Translations under genes and position numbers: made by a program
Shown: in pieces, positions 24,405 to 32,235 of the stretch
Layout of the letters: each line of letters opens with the position of its first letter
How positions within the stretch are numbered: position 1 is the stretch's first letter
Origin: Stagnimonas sp.
GTDB taxonomy: Bacteria; Pseudomonadota; Gammaproteobacteria; Nevskiales; Nevskiaceae
Direction of reading: 5' to 3'
Length of the DNA stretch: 37,453 nt
Assembly (NCBI GenBank): GCA_030696045.1
Contig: JAUYNO010000042.1
Coordinates: 1 to 37,453 of the forward strand
The notes under the pieces: model-generated
What the model was told of the DNA's origin: nothing
Database searches by the model: none
The model's input: the letters and a program-made list of their open reading frames with translations, nothing else

Positions 24405-25526
24405 CTAGAACCATTGCTCGCCCCGGGCGAGGTCCTGTCGCCAGAGCCGCCAGAGTTCCAGTGGGGAAGTCACCGCCGCACCGCGACGGGCCTGGTCCTT
24501 GCCAATCGAGAACGCCAGCGCCCACTGCCGGAACATCGCGCGATAGCCCACGAGCAGCGGCGTGCCCGGGTGGTAGATGTGGGCGCTCTCCGCCGTCACG
24601 CCATTGAGTTCGAGCGCCTGCAGGCCTTCGCCGCGTTGCAGGTGCGCCGCACTCGTCACGCGCAGGTCGATGCGGCCGAATCCATAACCCGGCACGGCAT
24701 CGCTCAGGCGGGTGAGCGTGTCTATGAGCGCAGGCGAGGTCAGCGCCGTGGCATCAAGGAACAGGCTGCCCCGGCAATGGGAGCCGATCTCCACCAGCAC
24801 GAGCGTCTCGCCAGCGGCAGGGATGCGGTCCAGCGCGTCCGCCCAGCTAGCGAAAAGCAGCTGGGCGATGAGCCGCGCACGGGCATCGGAGAGGATCAGT
24901 TCACGCAAGCTGCGCACCCCATCGCCCATCACCTTGGGAAAGGTCTTGTGAACGATGGAGAGCACCTGAACCTTCTCGTCACTAGGACTGCGGGCGATGA
25001 ACACACCGTATTCCTCGCCGCCGATGTAGCGTTGCGCGATCACGGCGCCCGGAAAGCGGCGCAGGTAGTCCCGCACGTCGGCCGCCTGGCGGGCGATGAA
25101 CACGCCGCGCCCGCGCTGCCCCACGTCAGGCTTCAGCACTAGCGGCAGACCCACGGCGCTGGCGAAGCGCAGCGCGGCTTCGGCGCGCGCTTCCAGGGAG
25201 CCCTCCGGCAGCAACACGAAGTTCGCGCACAGGTCCGGCGCGTTCTCCTGCAGCGGCTTGAGGGCCTGGTGCTTGCGCTCGCCCACCACGCCGCCGTTGT
25301 CGAGGCCCGGATTGGCGGCGGTGAAGGCGGTGGGACTGCGATGGCGAAGACCCAGCAGCAGGATCCAGACGATGATGGGCCCGTAATACAGCCAGGCCGG
25401 CCAGAACTCCCAGCGCCAGGTGCGCTCCCAGGCGATGGAAAGCCGCGCGGCCCAGCCAGGCGCGTCCGCCTTCGCGGCCTGCCAGGGGCGCACGGTGGGC
25501 AGGGCGGACTCAGGCGGCACGGGCAT
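24405..25526 (-). CDS. ATP-grasp ligase with N-terminal membrane segment
   Basis: 373 residues. One hydrophobic segment (about 42-62, WPAWLYYGPIIVWILLLGLR) precedes an ATP-grasp fold (about 100-340): VGLPLVLKPDVGQRGRGVFI is the nucleotide-binding lysine/glycine loop, RYIGGEEYGVFIAR the next strand, GYGFGRIDLRV and LQALELNGVTAES the metal-binding acidic and Asn region. The D-Ala-D-Ala-ligase-like architecture predicts an ATP-dependent carboxylate-amine (or similar) ligation at the inner membrane face. The amphipathic WEFWP...FTAANPGLDNGG leader recurs in a family of uncharacterised ligases. It overlaps the DinB-like gene by 17 bases and lies 19 bases before coaBC. Substrate unknown. Confidence 0.85.
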   Translation of the reverse strand: MPVPPESALPTVRPWQAAKADAPGWAARLSIAWERTWRWEFWPAWLYYGPIIVWILLLGLRHRSPTAFTAANPGLDNGGVVGERKHQALKPLQENAPDLCANFVLLPEGSLEARAEAALRFASAVGLPLVLKPDVGQRGRGVFIARQAADVRDYLRRFPGAVIAQRYIGGEEYGVFIARSPSDEKVQVLSIVHKTFPKVMGDGVRSLRELILSDARARLIAQLLFASWADALDRIPAAGETLVLVEIGSHCRGSLFLDATALTSPALIDTLTRLSDAVPGYGFGRIDLRVTSAAHLQRGEGLQALELNGVTAESAHIYHPGTPLLVGYRAMFRQWALAFSIGKDQARRGAAVTSPLELWRLWRQDLARGEQWF

Positions 25527-26022
25527 GGCGCACCGTAGCGGGGGCTTTGCCGAAATCCTCGCCTAGAAAGATGCCCTGCGCCTTGCAGTGCATCTGGAGC
25601 AGCGCGTAGTGATGCACGGCATGGCTGGCGACGAACAGCAGCTCGCGGGCCAGGGTCGAGAAGCTCACGAAGTTCTCCTCGCCGCCCAGACCGCCGCGCA
25701 GGTGGATGGCGATGGGTTCCGACACGGCGTCGACATCCAGCGCGTGCAGCTGCCGTTGCAGGGCTTCGATGCGCGCCCGCGCCACCGCCGGGTCGCGCTC
25801 CGGCGTACGGTCCCGCGCGCGGCTGTCGTAGTCCACGGAGAGACTCGGCAGCTGCTGGGCAAGGGCCTCGTAGTGCTCGATCACATGGCGCAGGTGCGGC
25901 CCGATGTGGCTACCGTAGTCGCTACCGGGCACGGCCGCCTGCGCCTCCAGCACCTGCAGTCCCTGATGCAGGACATCGACATTGAAGCGGATCAGCTTCT
26001 CGAGATCAGGTCGTCTGTTCAT
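25510..26022 (-). CDS. DinB-like four-helix protein
   Basis: 170 residues starting MNRRPDLEKLIRFNVDVLHQ at ATG 26022, which overlaps the stop of the upstream membrane-protein gene by 4 bases (ATGA); the open frame above this ATG belongs to overlapping sequence. The four-helix DinB pattern with a three-histidine metal site is visible in GPHLRHVIEHYEAL and FVASHAVHHYALLQ. DinB-fold proteins include thiol-dependent transferases (YfiT, mycothiol and bacillithiol enzymes) and detoxification proteins. Its location between a peroxiredoxin and an ATP-grasp ligase fits a thiol-related role, but this is inference. Confidence 0.83.
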   Translation of the reverse strand: MNRRPDLEKLIRFNVDVLHQGLQVLEAQAAVPGSDYGSHIGPHLRHVIEHYEALAQQLPSLSVDYDSRARDRTPERDPAVARARIEALQRQLHALDVDAVSEPIAIHLRGGLGGEENFVSFSTLARELLFVASHAVHHYALLQMHCKAQGIFLGEDFGKAPATVRHARAA

Positions 26023-26471
26023 GGGCAAAGGGCTCGGTCGGAAATGGCGCGCGCGTGCGAGGCCAGCGGCTGGGTTCGGGAGAGCAGCAGCGCGTAGCTG
26101 CCGCAGAACAGCAGGGTGGGAATCACCCCTGCGGCGAGCGTGAGGGCGATGTGGGCGGTCCCGACCCATGCATGGGCGCCGATCAGCAGCGCATAGGTGT
26201 AGAGGAGCCCCCCGCAGAAGCAGAGCAGCGCCGCTGCATCGGGACCGCGGCCGAGCCGGTGCAGCTGCCGCATCGTGCCGGTGCCGGTGTAGGTGAGGAA
26301 AGTGCTCATTGCCCAGTGGGTGAGGCCGGCGCGCAGGGCGATGTGCGATCCCGCATCCCAGTTGGCCCAGACCGCCCAAGCCGCATAGACCCCGGCGCCG
26401 AGGCAGGCGCCCCAGAAGCTGTCCACCACCTCGCGCAGGCGGTGCACCCGCCGGCGATGCATGGCGCTCAT
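26019..26471 (-). CDS. Small integral membrane protein
   Basis: 150 residues with four hydrophobic segments: about 19-36 (FWGACLGAGVYAAWAVWA), about 50-62, about 78-98 (AALLCFCGGLLYTYALLI) and about 105-130 (IALTLAAGVIPTLLFCGSYA). The N-terminus is basic (MSAMHRRRVHRLREV), suggesting an inside location. I do not recognise the family. It overlaps the peroxiredoxin stop and the DinB start by 4 bases each, so it is translated as part of that operon. An ATG three codons downstream is an equally possible start. Confidence 0.8.
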   Translation of the reverse strand: MSAMHRRRVHRLREVVDSFWGACLGAGVYAAWAVWANWDAGSHIALRAGLTHWAMSTFLTYTGTGTMRQLHRLGRGPDAAALLCFCGGLLYTYALLIGAHAWVGTAHIALTLAAGVIPTLLFCGSYALLLSRTQPLASHARAISDRALCP

Positions 26472-27211
26472 ACGCTAGCCTCGGGCGGCTGGCCCTCGCC
26501 GTAGAAAGCCGCGATGCGCGCGACGACCGCCTGCGGATCGGTGCGGCGGCGGTAATCTGCATCGATGCCGGCGCTGATCACCCGGCCATCCTGCCCGAGC
26601 AGATAGGTCGCCGGGATGGGCAGCGTCCATCCGCCATCGGCATTGATCTCGGGCAGGGGCGTGGCGTATTCGCCCTCGAACAGCGCCTTGAGCGGGCCGG
26701 GCAAGTCGTAGGCCAGGCCATAGGCGCGCGCCACGTGGCTACCGACATCGGACAACAGACGCAGACCCGGCCCCACCACCTTCGCAGTGTGCGCTGTGGC
26801 GGCGGCGGCTTGGGGCGAGATGGCGACCACCGACGTCCGCAGCGCCGTGAAGCGGCTCGCCGTTCGCTGGTAGTCACGCAGGGTCAGCGAACAGAACGGG
26901 CACCAGTGGCCGCGGTAGAAGAGCAGCACGGTCGGCCCCTGTGCCAGCAGACTGTCGAGATCGACTAGCTGGCCCTGCTGGTCCGGCAGGCGGAAGGCCG
27001 GCGCTCGCTCGCCCACTTGCAGGGCCTTGGCCTCGAAGCCGTCGCGGCGCAGCCACTCCATCGCCATCACCTCGACCGCACTGGCCGGGGCGGGCTGTTC
27101 CTGCAGCCAATAGATGCGTTCGCGGTCGAGATCGTGCTGCAGGTTCAAGGCGGTGCTCCGAGGACAGCTCGGAGTCTGTTGGTGGCGCTTCGCGCGCACC
27201 ACTACCGACAT
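26468..27211 (-). CDS. Peroxiredoxin-like protein (AhpC/TSA family)
   Basis: 247 residues. The thioredoxin-fold peroxidase core starts near residue 66 (VGERAPAFRLPDQQGQLVDL); the redox site is FYRGHWCPFCSLTLRDYQ, with candidate peroxidatic Cys104 and a nearby Cys107, the C-x-x-C arrangement of the peroxiredoxin-like AhpC/TSA subgroup. Later motifs (VVAISPQAAA, LLSDVGSHVARAYGL, LPIPATYLLGQDGRV) are as expected. It should reduce peroxides in the cytoplasm using a thiol donor. The annotated ATG lacks a Shine-Dalgarno; the family usually begins near LNLQHDLDR, so the real start may be TTG around 27145. First gene of a five-gene overlapping or closely spaced run, divergent from lysR. Confidence 0.88.
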   Translation of the reverse strand: MSVVVRAKRHQQTPSCPRSTALNLQHDLDRERIYWLQEQPAPASAVEVMAMEWLRRDGFEAKALQVGERAPAFRLPDQQGQLVDLDSLLAQGPTVLLFYRGHWCPFCSLTLRDYQRTASRFTALRTSVVAISPQAAAATAHTAKVVGPGLRLLSDVGSHVARAYGLAYDLPGPLKALFEGEYATPLPEINADGGWTLPIPATYLLGQDGRVISAGIDADYRRRTDPQAVVARIAAFYGEGQPPEASV

Positions 27212-27223
27212 AACGATATGTTC

Positions 27224-27240
27224 TATTCGGCAGGCGAATA
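27224..27240. promoter_or_regulatory. Candidate LysR-type operator
   Basis: A perfect 17-base palindrome TATTCG-N5-CGAATA lies in the 74-base gap between the divergent peroxiredoxin operon and lysR, 46 bases before the lysR start. It contains the T-N11-A core typical of LysR-type binding sites. A second shorter palindrome, CATA-N4-TATG, overlaps the peroxiredoxin start (27210-27221). Confidence 0.55.
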
Positions 27241-27285
27241 GGCGGCGCGCCTTCCCGCGTCACGATTTGCCCTTAGAGTGCCGGC

Positions 27286-28233
27286 ATGGACCGTTTCACC
27301 TTGATGCAGTGCTACGTACGGGCTGTCGAAGCCGGCAGCTTCTCGGCCGTCGCGCGCGAGTTGGGCACCAGCCAGCCCACCGTCAGCAAGAACATCGCGC
27401 AGCTGGAGATGCATCTCGGCGTGCGTCTGCTGCAGCGGTCAACGCGAAAGATGTCGTTGACCTCCGAGGGCGAGGTCTACTACGCCGAGTGTCGCCGCAT
27501 TCTCGATTCGGTCTCCGAAGCCGAGACCAATGCCCGTGGCCAGAAGGCCGCCTCCGGGCTGCTGCGGGTGTGCTGTCCGCCGGCGCTGGCGCGGCACCGG
27601 GTGATGCCGCTGATCGCGCCCTTCCTGGCGCAGCACCCGGGCATCTGCATCGATCTGCAATTCAGCAACCGCGATGCCGATCTCATCGAGGATGGCATCG
27701 ATCTGGCCTTCCGCCTCGGCAGTCTGAAGGACTCCAGCTACCACGCCCGGCTGGTGGCCCAGTACGCCCTGTGCTGCGCCGCCGCTCCGGGCTATCTCGA
27801 CCAGCACGGCCGCCCGCAGACGCCAGCGGATCTGGTCAATCACAACTGCGTGGTGCTGTCGGCCAGCCGTGCCGGCACCATCTGGACGTTCGGCGCCGAG
27901 ATGGTGCGGCCGCAGGGCAACCTGCGCGTAGACAGCCACGAGGGGCTGCGCAGCGCGGCACTCTCCGGGCTCGGCATCGTCGTCGCGCCCACCTGGCTGT
28001 TTGCCGACGAACTGCACGATGGCCGGCTGGAATGCCTGCTGGAAGCCTGGCCGATCGCGGCGGTGCCGGTGAATCTGGTCTACCCAGCCAAGCGCTTTTT
28101 GCCCACCCGCACCCGCGCCTTCATCGATCACATCGCCGACGCCTTTGCCCGCGACCCCTGCCTGAACGGCGAAGCGGTGACCGAGATGGGACTCGAACCC
28201 TGCGTGAAAGCCCTGCGCACGGCGGCCCTGTGA
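27286..28233 (+). CDS. LysR-family transcriptional regulator
   Basis: 315 residues, the usual length. The winged helix-turn-helix is at residues about 5-62 (SFSAVARELGTSQPTVSKNI; RLLQRSTRKMSLTSEGEVYY), followed by a LysR substrate domain (SGLLRVCCPPALARHRVMPL ... LVNHNCVVLSASR ... LSGLGIVVAPTWL). It is of the DsdC/CrgA-like group with a short linker. It is divergent from the peroxiredoxin operon across a 74-base gap containing a LysR-type palindrome, so it probably controls that operon and itself. Its stop overlaps the GTG of the next gene by 4 bases. The inducer is unknown; two adjacent Cys (residues 102-103) in the effector domain may only be structural. Confidence 0.93.
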   Translation: MDRFTLMQCYVRAVEAGSFSAVARELGTSQPTVSKNIAQLEMHLGVRLLQRSTRKMSLTSEGEVYYAECRRILDSVSEAETNARGQKAASGLLRVCCPPALARHRVMPLIAPFLAQHPGICIDLQFSNRDADLIEDGIDLAFRLGSLKDSSYHARLVAQYALCCAAAPGYLDQHGRPQTPADLVNHNCVVLSASRAGTIWTFGAEMVRPQGNLRVDSHEGLRSAALSGLGIVVAPTWLFADELHDGRLECLLEAWPIAAVPVNLVYPAKRFLPTRTRAFIDHIADAFARDPCLNGEAVTEMGLEPCVKALRTAAL

Positions 28234-29084
28234 AAGCACTCGCCGCGCTGCTCGTTTTCGGGCTGGCGGCCTGCTCGAACCCGCCGTATCCACGCGGCGG
28301 CGTGCAGGCGCTGTTCCCGCAGCCGCCCCGTCCGGTGCTGCAGAAGGTCAGCTTCGAAGGCCGCACCGTGCAGCTGGCGACGATGTCGGGCAGCGGCAGC
28401 ACGCCGCTGCTGTTCATCCACGGCTCGCCCGGCGACTGGCAGGCCTGGGCGCGCTATCTGGACGCCCCGGCGCTGGCGCGCTTTAACCCGCGCATGGCGG
28501 TGGATCGTCCGGGCTACGGCGGCTCCGGCGCGGGACAGGTGATGACCGACCTGCGCGAACAGGCCCGGCTCCTGGCGGCGCTCATCCCCGAGGGCCACCC
28601 CGCCGTGGTGGTGGGTCATTCGCTGGGCGGGCCGATCGTCGGCTGGCTGCTGCTCGACCACCCCGAGAAGGTCTGTGGCGGGGTGATGGTGGCCGGCAGC
28701 ATTGCGCCCGAACTGGAGGCCCCGCGCTACTACAACCGGCTGGCCGACACGACCCTGGCGCGCCTCATCGCGCCCTCGGAATTGCTCTGGTCCAACGTCG
28801 AGATCCTCGCCTTGCAGGGCGAGCTGCAGAAGTTGGATCGCGAGTGGGCGCGGCTGCGGCGTCCGTTGGTGGTGGTTCAGGGCTTGAAGGACGAGCTGGT
28901 AGACCCGGCGACGGCCGATTACGCCGAACGTCGCATCCCAGCGGACTGGATCCGCATCGTGCGCGTCCCCGCGCAGGGTCACTTCGTGCTCTGGAATCAG
29001 CCCCAGACGGTGATCGATGCCATCCACGGCCTGCCCTGTGCGTCGGGGGCGGACGACGTCAGCGCGGCACCGTTGCCAGGCTGA
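28230..29084 (+). CDS. Lipoprotein alpha/beta hydrolase
   Basis: 284 residues from GTG 28230, overlapping the lysR stop by 4 bases (GTGA); no internal ATG gives a better N-terminus. The start VKALAALLVFGLAACSNPP is a lipoprotein signal with lipobox LAAC. The alpha/beta hydrolase fold follows: oxyanion strand LLFIHGSPGDWQAW, DRPGYGGSG, nucleophile Ser in VVVGHSLGGPIV, acid Asp in VQGLKDELVDPATA and His in VPAQGHFVLWNQP. An esterase, lipase or haloperoxidase-like role at the envelope is plausible. Its 3' end overlaps the convergent acyltransferase gene by 26 bases. Confidence 0.9.
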   Translation: MKALAALLVFGLAACSNPPYPRGGVQALFPQPPRPVLQKVSFEGRTVQLATMSGSGSTPLLFIHGSPGDWQAWARYLDAPALARFNPRMAVDRPGYGGSGAGQVMTDLREQARLLAALIPEGHPAVVVGHSLGGPIVGWLLLDHPEKVCGGVMVAGSIAPELEAPRYYNRLADTTLARLIAPSELLWSNVEILALQGELQKLDREWARLRRPLVVVQGLKDELVDPATADYAERRIPADWIRIVRVPAQGHFVLWNQPQTVIDAIHGLPCASGADDVSAAPLPG

Positions 29085-30774
29085 ACTTGGCGCGCACTGG
29101 GGCCGGGATGTCTGCCACCCGCACGAAGACCAGGCCGTCCAGCGTGTCGCCGAAGTCGGCATCGACATTGAAGCCAGCAAAGCGACCCTTCAGATCGAGG
29201 TAATGGCGCAGCAGTACCGGCAGGCCGCTGCCGCGGTCGAGACGGGCGACCACGCGCGACAGCAGGGCGGGGTCCGACAGCGCAGCGATCAGCGGACGGG
29301 TGTCCGTGCGGACTGCGCGATCCCGCGAGGGCGTGCGCGGGCTCACCAAGGTCTGTAAGTGGGCGTCACCGTGATGCATGTTCAAGGCCGTTTCCATCAG
29401 CGCACGCGCCAGCGGGCTGTAGGTGGCGCTGATGCTGACCGGGCCGAACAGGCAGCGGATCTCCGGCCGCGCATCGAGCACAGCAGCGATCCCCGACCAG
29501 AGCAGACGCAGGGCCCGGAAATTGCGCTGCCAAGCCGGCACGACGAACGAGCGACCCAACTCGATGCTGGGCCCCAGGTGCTGCAGCAGCGCCCGGTCAT
29601 ACCGGAACAGCGTGCGCGTGTAGAGCGCCTCCACCCCCCGGCGTGCGGATAGCGTCTGGGTGAAGCCGAGGCGATAGGCGCCGACCAGTTGCCGCGTGGG
29701 GTGGTGCCAGACGTAGAGGTGCTGGTAATCGGCATCGAAGGCGTCGAGGTCGCGCGCGGTGCCGGTGCCCTCCTGCACGGCGCGGAAGCTCAGCTCCCGC
29801 AGGCGGCCGATCTCGCGCAGGGTCGCCGGGATGCGCGCCGCGTCCGCTAACACCACCGTGAAATCGGTCTGCTGCACCAGCCGGCACTCGGCGGGAAGGG
29901 CCGCCAGCTCCTGCGCCAGAGCGTCGGCGGACTCCGCCTCCGCGACCGGCACCGGGGTGGTCGCGAGGCTGGCCGTACTGGAGGGGCGCTGGACGAGGCT
30001 CTCGCTGAGCAAGCGCAGGTAGGCCGTCTGCGAGGGTGGCGCGATTCGTCCGAGTTCTGCGGCAGGGATGGCATCGCCCAGATGCACCGCGACTCGGCTG
30101 TTGCGCTGCTGGAGCAGGTCGCGCGCGAGGCAGAGCGTGCGCAGGCGCGGGTGGACCGCACCGGCGACGAGCGAGGGCCAGCGGGCTTGTCCTTCGATAT
30201 GCAGCGGCACCACGGCGGCGCCGGTCCGGCGCGCGAGCAACGCGGCGCTCTCGGCCCAGGGGCGGTCGGTCACGCGGCGCTGTCGCCAGTCGAGCCGGCT
30301 CACCTCGCCCGCCGGGAACAGCAGCAGGGCGCCACCGTCGTCGAGATGCCGCAGCGCGGCGCGGACCCCGCCCAGGCTGGCGCCGCTGCGGAACACATCA
30401 ACGGGCGCGATCAGCGGCGCGAGTTGCGGCAGCCGGCGTAGCAGGTGGTTCGCGAGCAGCAACAGGTCGGGTCGCCGGGCCAGCAGCAGGTCGGCGAGCA
30501 CCAGTCCGTCGGCCGCGCCACAGGGATGGTTGCAGACCAGAACCACCGGTCCCGTGGCGGGCACCGCATCGAGACAGCCACTGGCGAGATCGGCCTGCAC
30601 GCCCAGTCGCTGCAGGGCCGCGCGCACGAAGGCGGCGGGTTCGAGGTTCTCTGGCAGTTCCTCATACAGCTGTTGCAGGGCAGCGAGTCCGGTTAGCTGC
30701 TCGGCCGTGGTGGCCGCCCAGCCCCAGCCGCGGGGGCGGGGCAGTGACAGGGTAGTGGTTGGGTGAATGCTCAT
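29059..30774 (-). CDS. Bifunctional acyltransferase (OlsF-like, PlsC plus GNAT domains)
   Basis: 571 residues with two acyltransferase domains. The N-terminal part (about 20-270) is a PlsC/LPLAT domain: VVLVCNHPCGAADGLVLADL carries the His83...Asp89 site, followed by LLFPAGEVSRLDW and VPLHIEGQARWP. The C-terminal part (about 290-560) is the hemolysin-like/OlsB N-acyltransferase fold: LRELSFRAVQEGTGTARDLD, DYQHLYVWHHPTRQLVGAYR, YTRTLFRYD, ELGRSFVVPAWQRN, LFGPVSISATYSP. The same two-domain order is described for OlsF, which makes ornithine lipids, phosphorus-free membrane lipids used under phosphate limitation. The 5' neighbour is a thioredoxin-like lipoprotein, 15 bases away. Amino-acid specificity cannot be read from sequence. 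Confidence 0.85.
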   Translation of the reverse strand: MSIHPTTTLSLPRPRGWGWAATTAEQLTGLAALQQLYEELPENLEPAAFVRAALQRLGVQADLASGCLDAVPATGPVVLVCNHPCGAADGLVLADLLLARRPDLLLLANHLLRRLPQLAPLIAPVDVFRSGASLGGVRAALRHLDDGGALLLFPAGEVSRLDWRQRRVTDRPWAESAALLARRTGAAVVPLHIEGQARWPSLVAGAVHPRLRTLCLARDLLQQRNSRVAVHLGDAIPAAELGRIAPPSQTAYLRLLSESLVQRPSSTASLATTPVPVAEAESADALAQELAALPAECRLVQQTDFTVVLADAARIPATLREIGRLRELSFRAVQEGTGTARDLDAFDADYQHLYVWHHPTRQLVGAYRLGFTQTLSARRGVEALYTRTLFRYDRALLQHLGPSIELGRSFVVPAWQRNFRALRLLWSGIAAVLDARPEIRCLFGPVSISATYSPLARALMETALNMHHGDAHLQTLVSPRTPSRDRAVRTDTRPLIAALSDPALLSRVVARLDRGSGLPVLLRHYLDLKGRFAGFNVDADFGDTLDGLVFVRVADIPAPVRAKFSLATVPR

Positions 30775-30789
30775 GGGCGCGCTGCGGTT

Positions 30790-31347
30790 TCAGCGATCCG
30801 CCTCGGCGAGCAGGGCGGCAATCTGCGACTCCACCTCCCGCGCCTGCGCATCGCCGGCATGGGTCTCTCCGACAAACAGCGCCCGCTGTCGGCCCTGGCG
30901 GTCGATGAGGTAGAACGCCGGCCAATAGCGGTTCTGCATCGCATTCCAGTAGGCGTGATTGCTGTCGACCATCACCGGATAGCGGATACCGAACTCGCGC
31001 ACCTTCTCTCGGATACGGCCGATGACCTTCTCTCGCTCGAACTCCGGCGTGTGCACGCTCACCACCTTCAGCCCCAGCGGCGCGAACTTCGCCTCCACGC
31101 CATTGAGCCAGGGAAAGCTGCGGTAACAGTTCCAGCACTCGAAGGTCCAGAAATCGAGCAGTACCACCTGGCCCTTGAGGCTGGCGAGTGTCAGCGGCGC
31201 GGAGTTGATCCACTGCTCGGCACTGCGTGCCGGAAACTCCGGGGCCGGCGTCGCCTGGGCGGATTGTGCGGGACCGCTGCAGGCACTGAGCAGCACCGCG
31301 AGGGCAAGTAGACCCCGGCGCGGCAGGGAGGCAAGCAGTGTGGGCAT
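30790..31347 (-). CDS. TlpA-like thioredoxin-fold lipoprotein
   Basis: About 185 residues from ATG 31347, chosen for GGAG eight bases upstream and because it places a lipoprotein signal first (MPTLLASLPRRGLLALAVLL, then SAC with Cys23). The frame is open further upstream to 31440. The thioredoxin fold has an active site CWNC (Cys71, Cys74) in VVLLDFWTFECWNCYRSFPW and the later SNHAYWNAMQNRYWPAFYLI with the cis-Pro region. The FWT-x-x-C-x-N-C form is that of redox proteins related to DipZ/TlpA C-terminal domains. It probably acts in the periplasm as thiol reductase. It lies 15 bases upstream of the OlsF-like gene. Confidence 0.87.
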   Translation of the reverse strand: MPTLLASLPRRGLLALAVLLSACSGPAQSAQATPAPEFPARSAEQWINSAPLTLASLKGQVVLLDFWTFECWNCYRSFPWLNGVEAKFAPLGLKVVSVHTPEFEREKVIGRIREKVREFGIRYPVMVDSNHAYWNAMQNRYWPAFYLIDRQGRQRALFVGETHAGDAQAREVESQIAALLAEADR

Positions 31348-31444
31348 GGGGCGACTCCGGTCAGACATCTTGACCATGAGCCTGCCCGAGGCGCGTCCCG
31401 CGCACAGCAGGGCATCCGGGCATGGCATTGATTCCTGCATCCGA

Positions 31445-32233
31445 TCAATGCGGATCCGTTAGCGGCCAGCGGAAGCGCAGCTGGGTTTCGCCGAGCGCGA
31501 CTCCCTCGGGGCCGAAGCGCCGTTCCGTGATGCAGCCTTCGCCGTCGTCGGTCACCCACAGCAGGGTGCTGCATCGCGTGCCGTAGTCGGCCCCGCGGAT
31601 GAACACCGGGGCCAGCCGCCGTTCCCGTTCGAGGCCCACGCCGGTATCCGGCAGCAGGGCATCGGCCGGCTGCTCGGTGCTGGCCAGCGCCTCGAACAGC
31701 GATTCGACAGCGGCTAGCGACCCGCCCGGGAGCAGCCAGCGGCGCACCGCGGCCTTGAGTAACAACAGCTTGGGCCAGGGCGCATCGAGCGAGGCGTTCG
31801 ACAGGCCATACAGTCCGGGCTCCAGAAGGCGTGGCGCGATGCCGGGGCGGTTGCTGACGTAACGGGCCTCCTGGGCATCGGCGATCAAAAGATTGCAGGG
31901 ACTGTAGTCGGGCAGTGTGGGCTGGATGCGGATGTGGTGTGCGACCGGCGAGGCGTTGCCGCGCAGGAAGTCCGCCGCCAGCGCACCCCGGCTGCGCAGC
32001 GCCGCCTCCGGCGGCATCGGCGTGCGGACGTTGGTGATCACCGCCAGCCGCCCGCGCGTGCTTACGCCCAGCCAGGTGCCCATCGCGGACTGGTCGCGGC
32101 CGCCCAGGACATCGGGTGCGTCGGGCCAGGCAGCCAGTGGCAGGCTGGGCCTGGCGTGAAACTCATCGCGATTGGCCGCCAGCAGGAGCCGCAGGTTTCG
32201 GCCCGGCTTCCAGGCGAGGGCCACGAGGCACAT
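31445..32233 (-). CDS. NRDE (TANGO2-like) family protein
   Basis: 262 residues beginning MCLVALAWKPGRNLRLLLAA with the family signature LLAANRDEFHARPSLPL, then GGRDQSAMGTWLGVSTRGRL and VITNVRTP. The N-terminal Cys2 after Met is an Ntn-hydrolase-like nucleophile position, as often suggested for the family. TANGO2/HRG-9 proteins are linked to heme trafficking or lipid homeostasis in animals; the bacterial role is not settled. It starts 2 bases after the stop of the thioredoxin-MsrAB gene, so the two are cotranscribed. Confidence 0.93.
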   Translation of the reverse strand: MCLVALAWKPGRNLRLLLAANRDEFHARPSLPLAAWPDAPDVLGGRDQSAMGTWLGVSTRGRLAVITNVRTPMPPEAALRSRGALAADFLRGNASPVAHHIRIQPTLPDYSPCNLLIADAQEARYVSNRPGIAPRLLEPGLYGLSNASLDAPWPKLLLLKAAVRRWLLPGGSLAAVESLFEALASTEQPADALLPDTGVGLERERRLAPVFIRGADYGTRCSTLLWVTDDGEGCITERRFGPEGVALGETQLRFRWPLTDPH

Positions 32234-32235
32234 GG

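Noticed and set aside
26023..26562. In-frame upstream extension of the DinB-like gene
   Set aside because: It lies over two membrane-protein and peroxiredoxin coding regions and lacks homology features; ATG 26022 matches the family start.
27114..28229. In-frame upstream extension of the lipoprotein hydrolase through the lysR gene
   Set aside because: The extension overlaps the whole of lysR, is Arg-rich without motifs, and the GTG at 28230 gives a proper lipoprotein signal and a 4-base coupled overlap.
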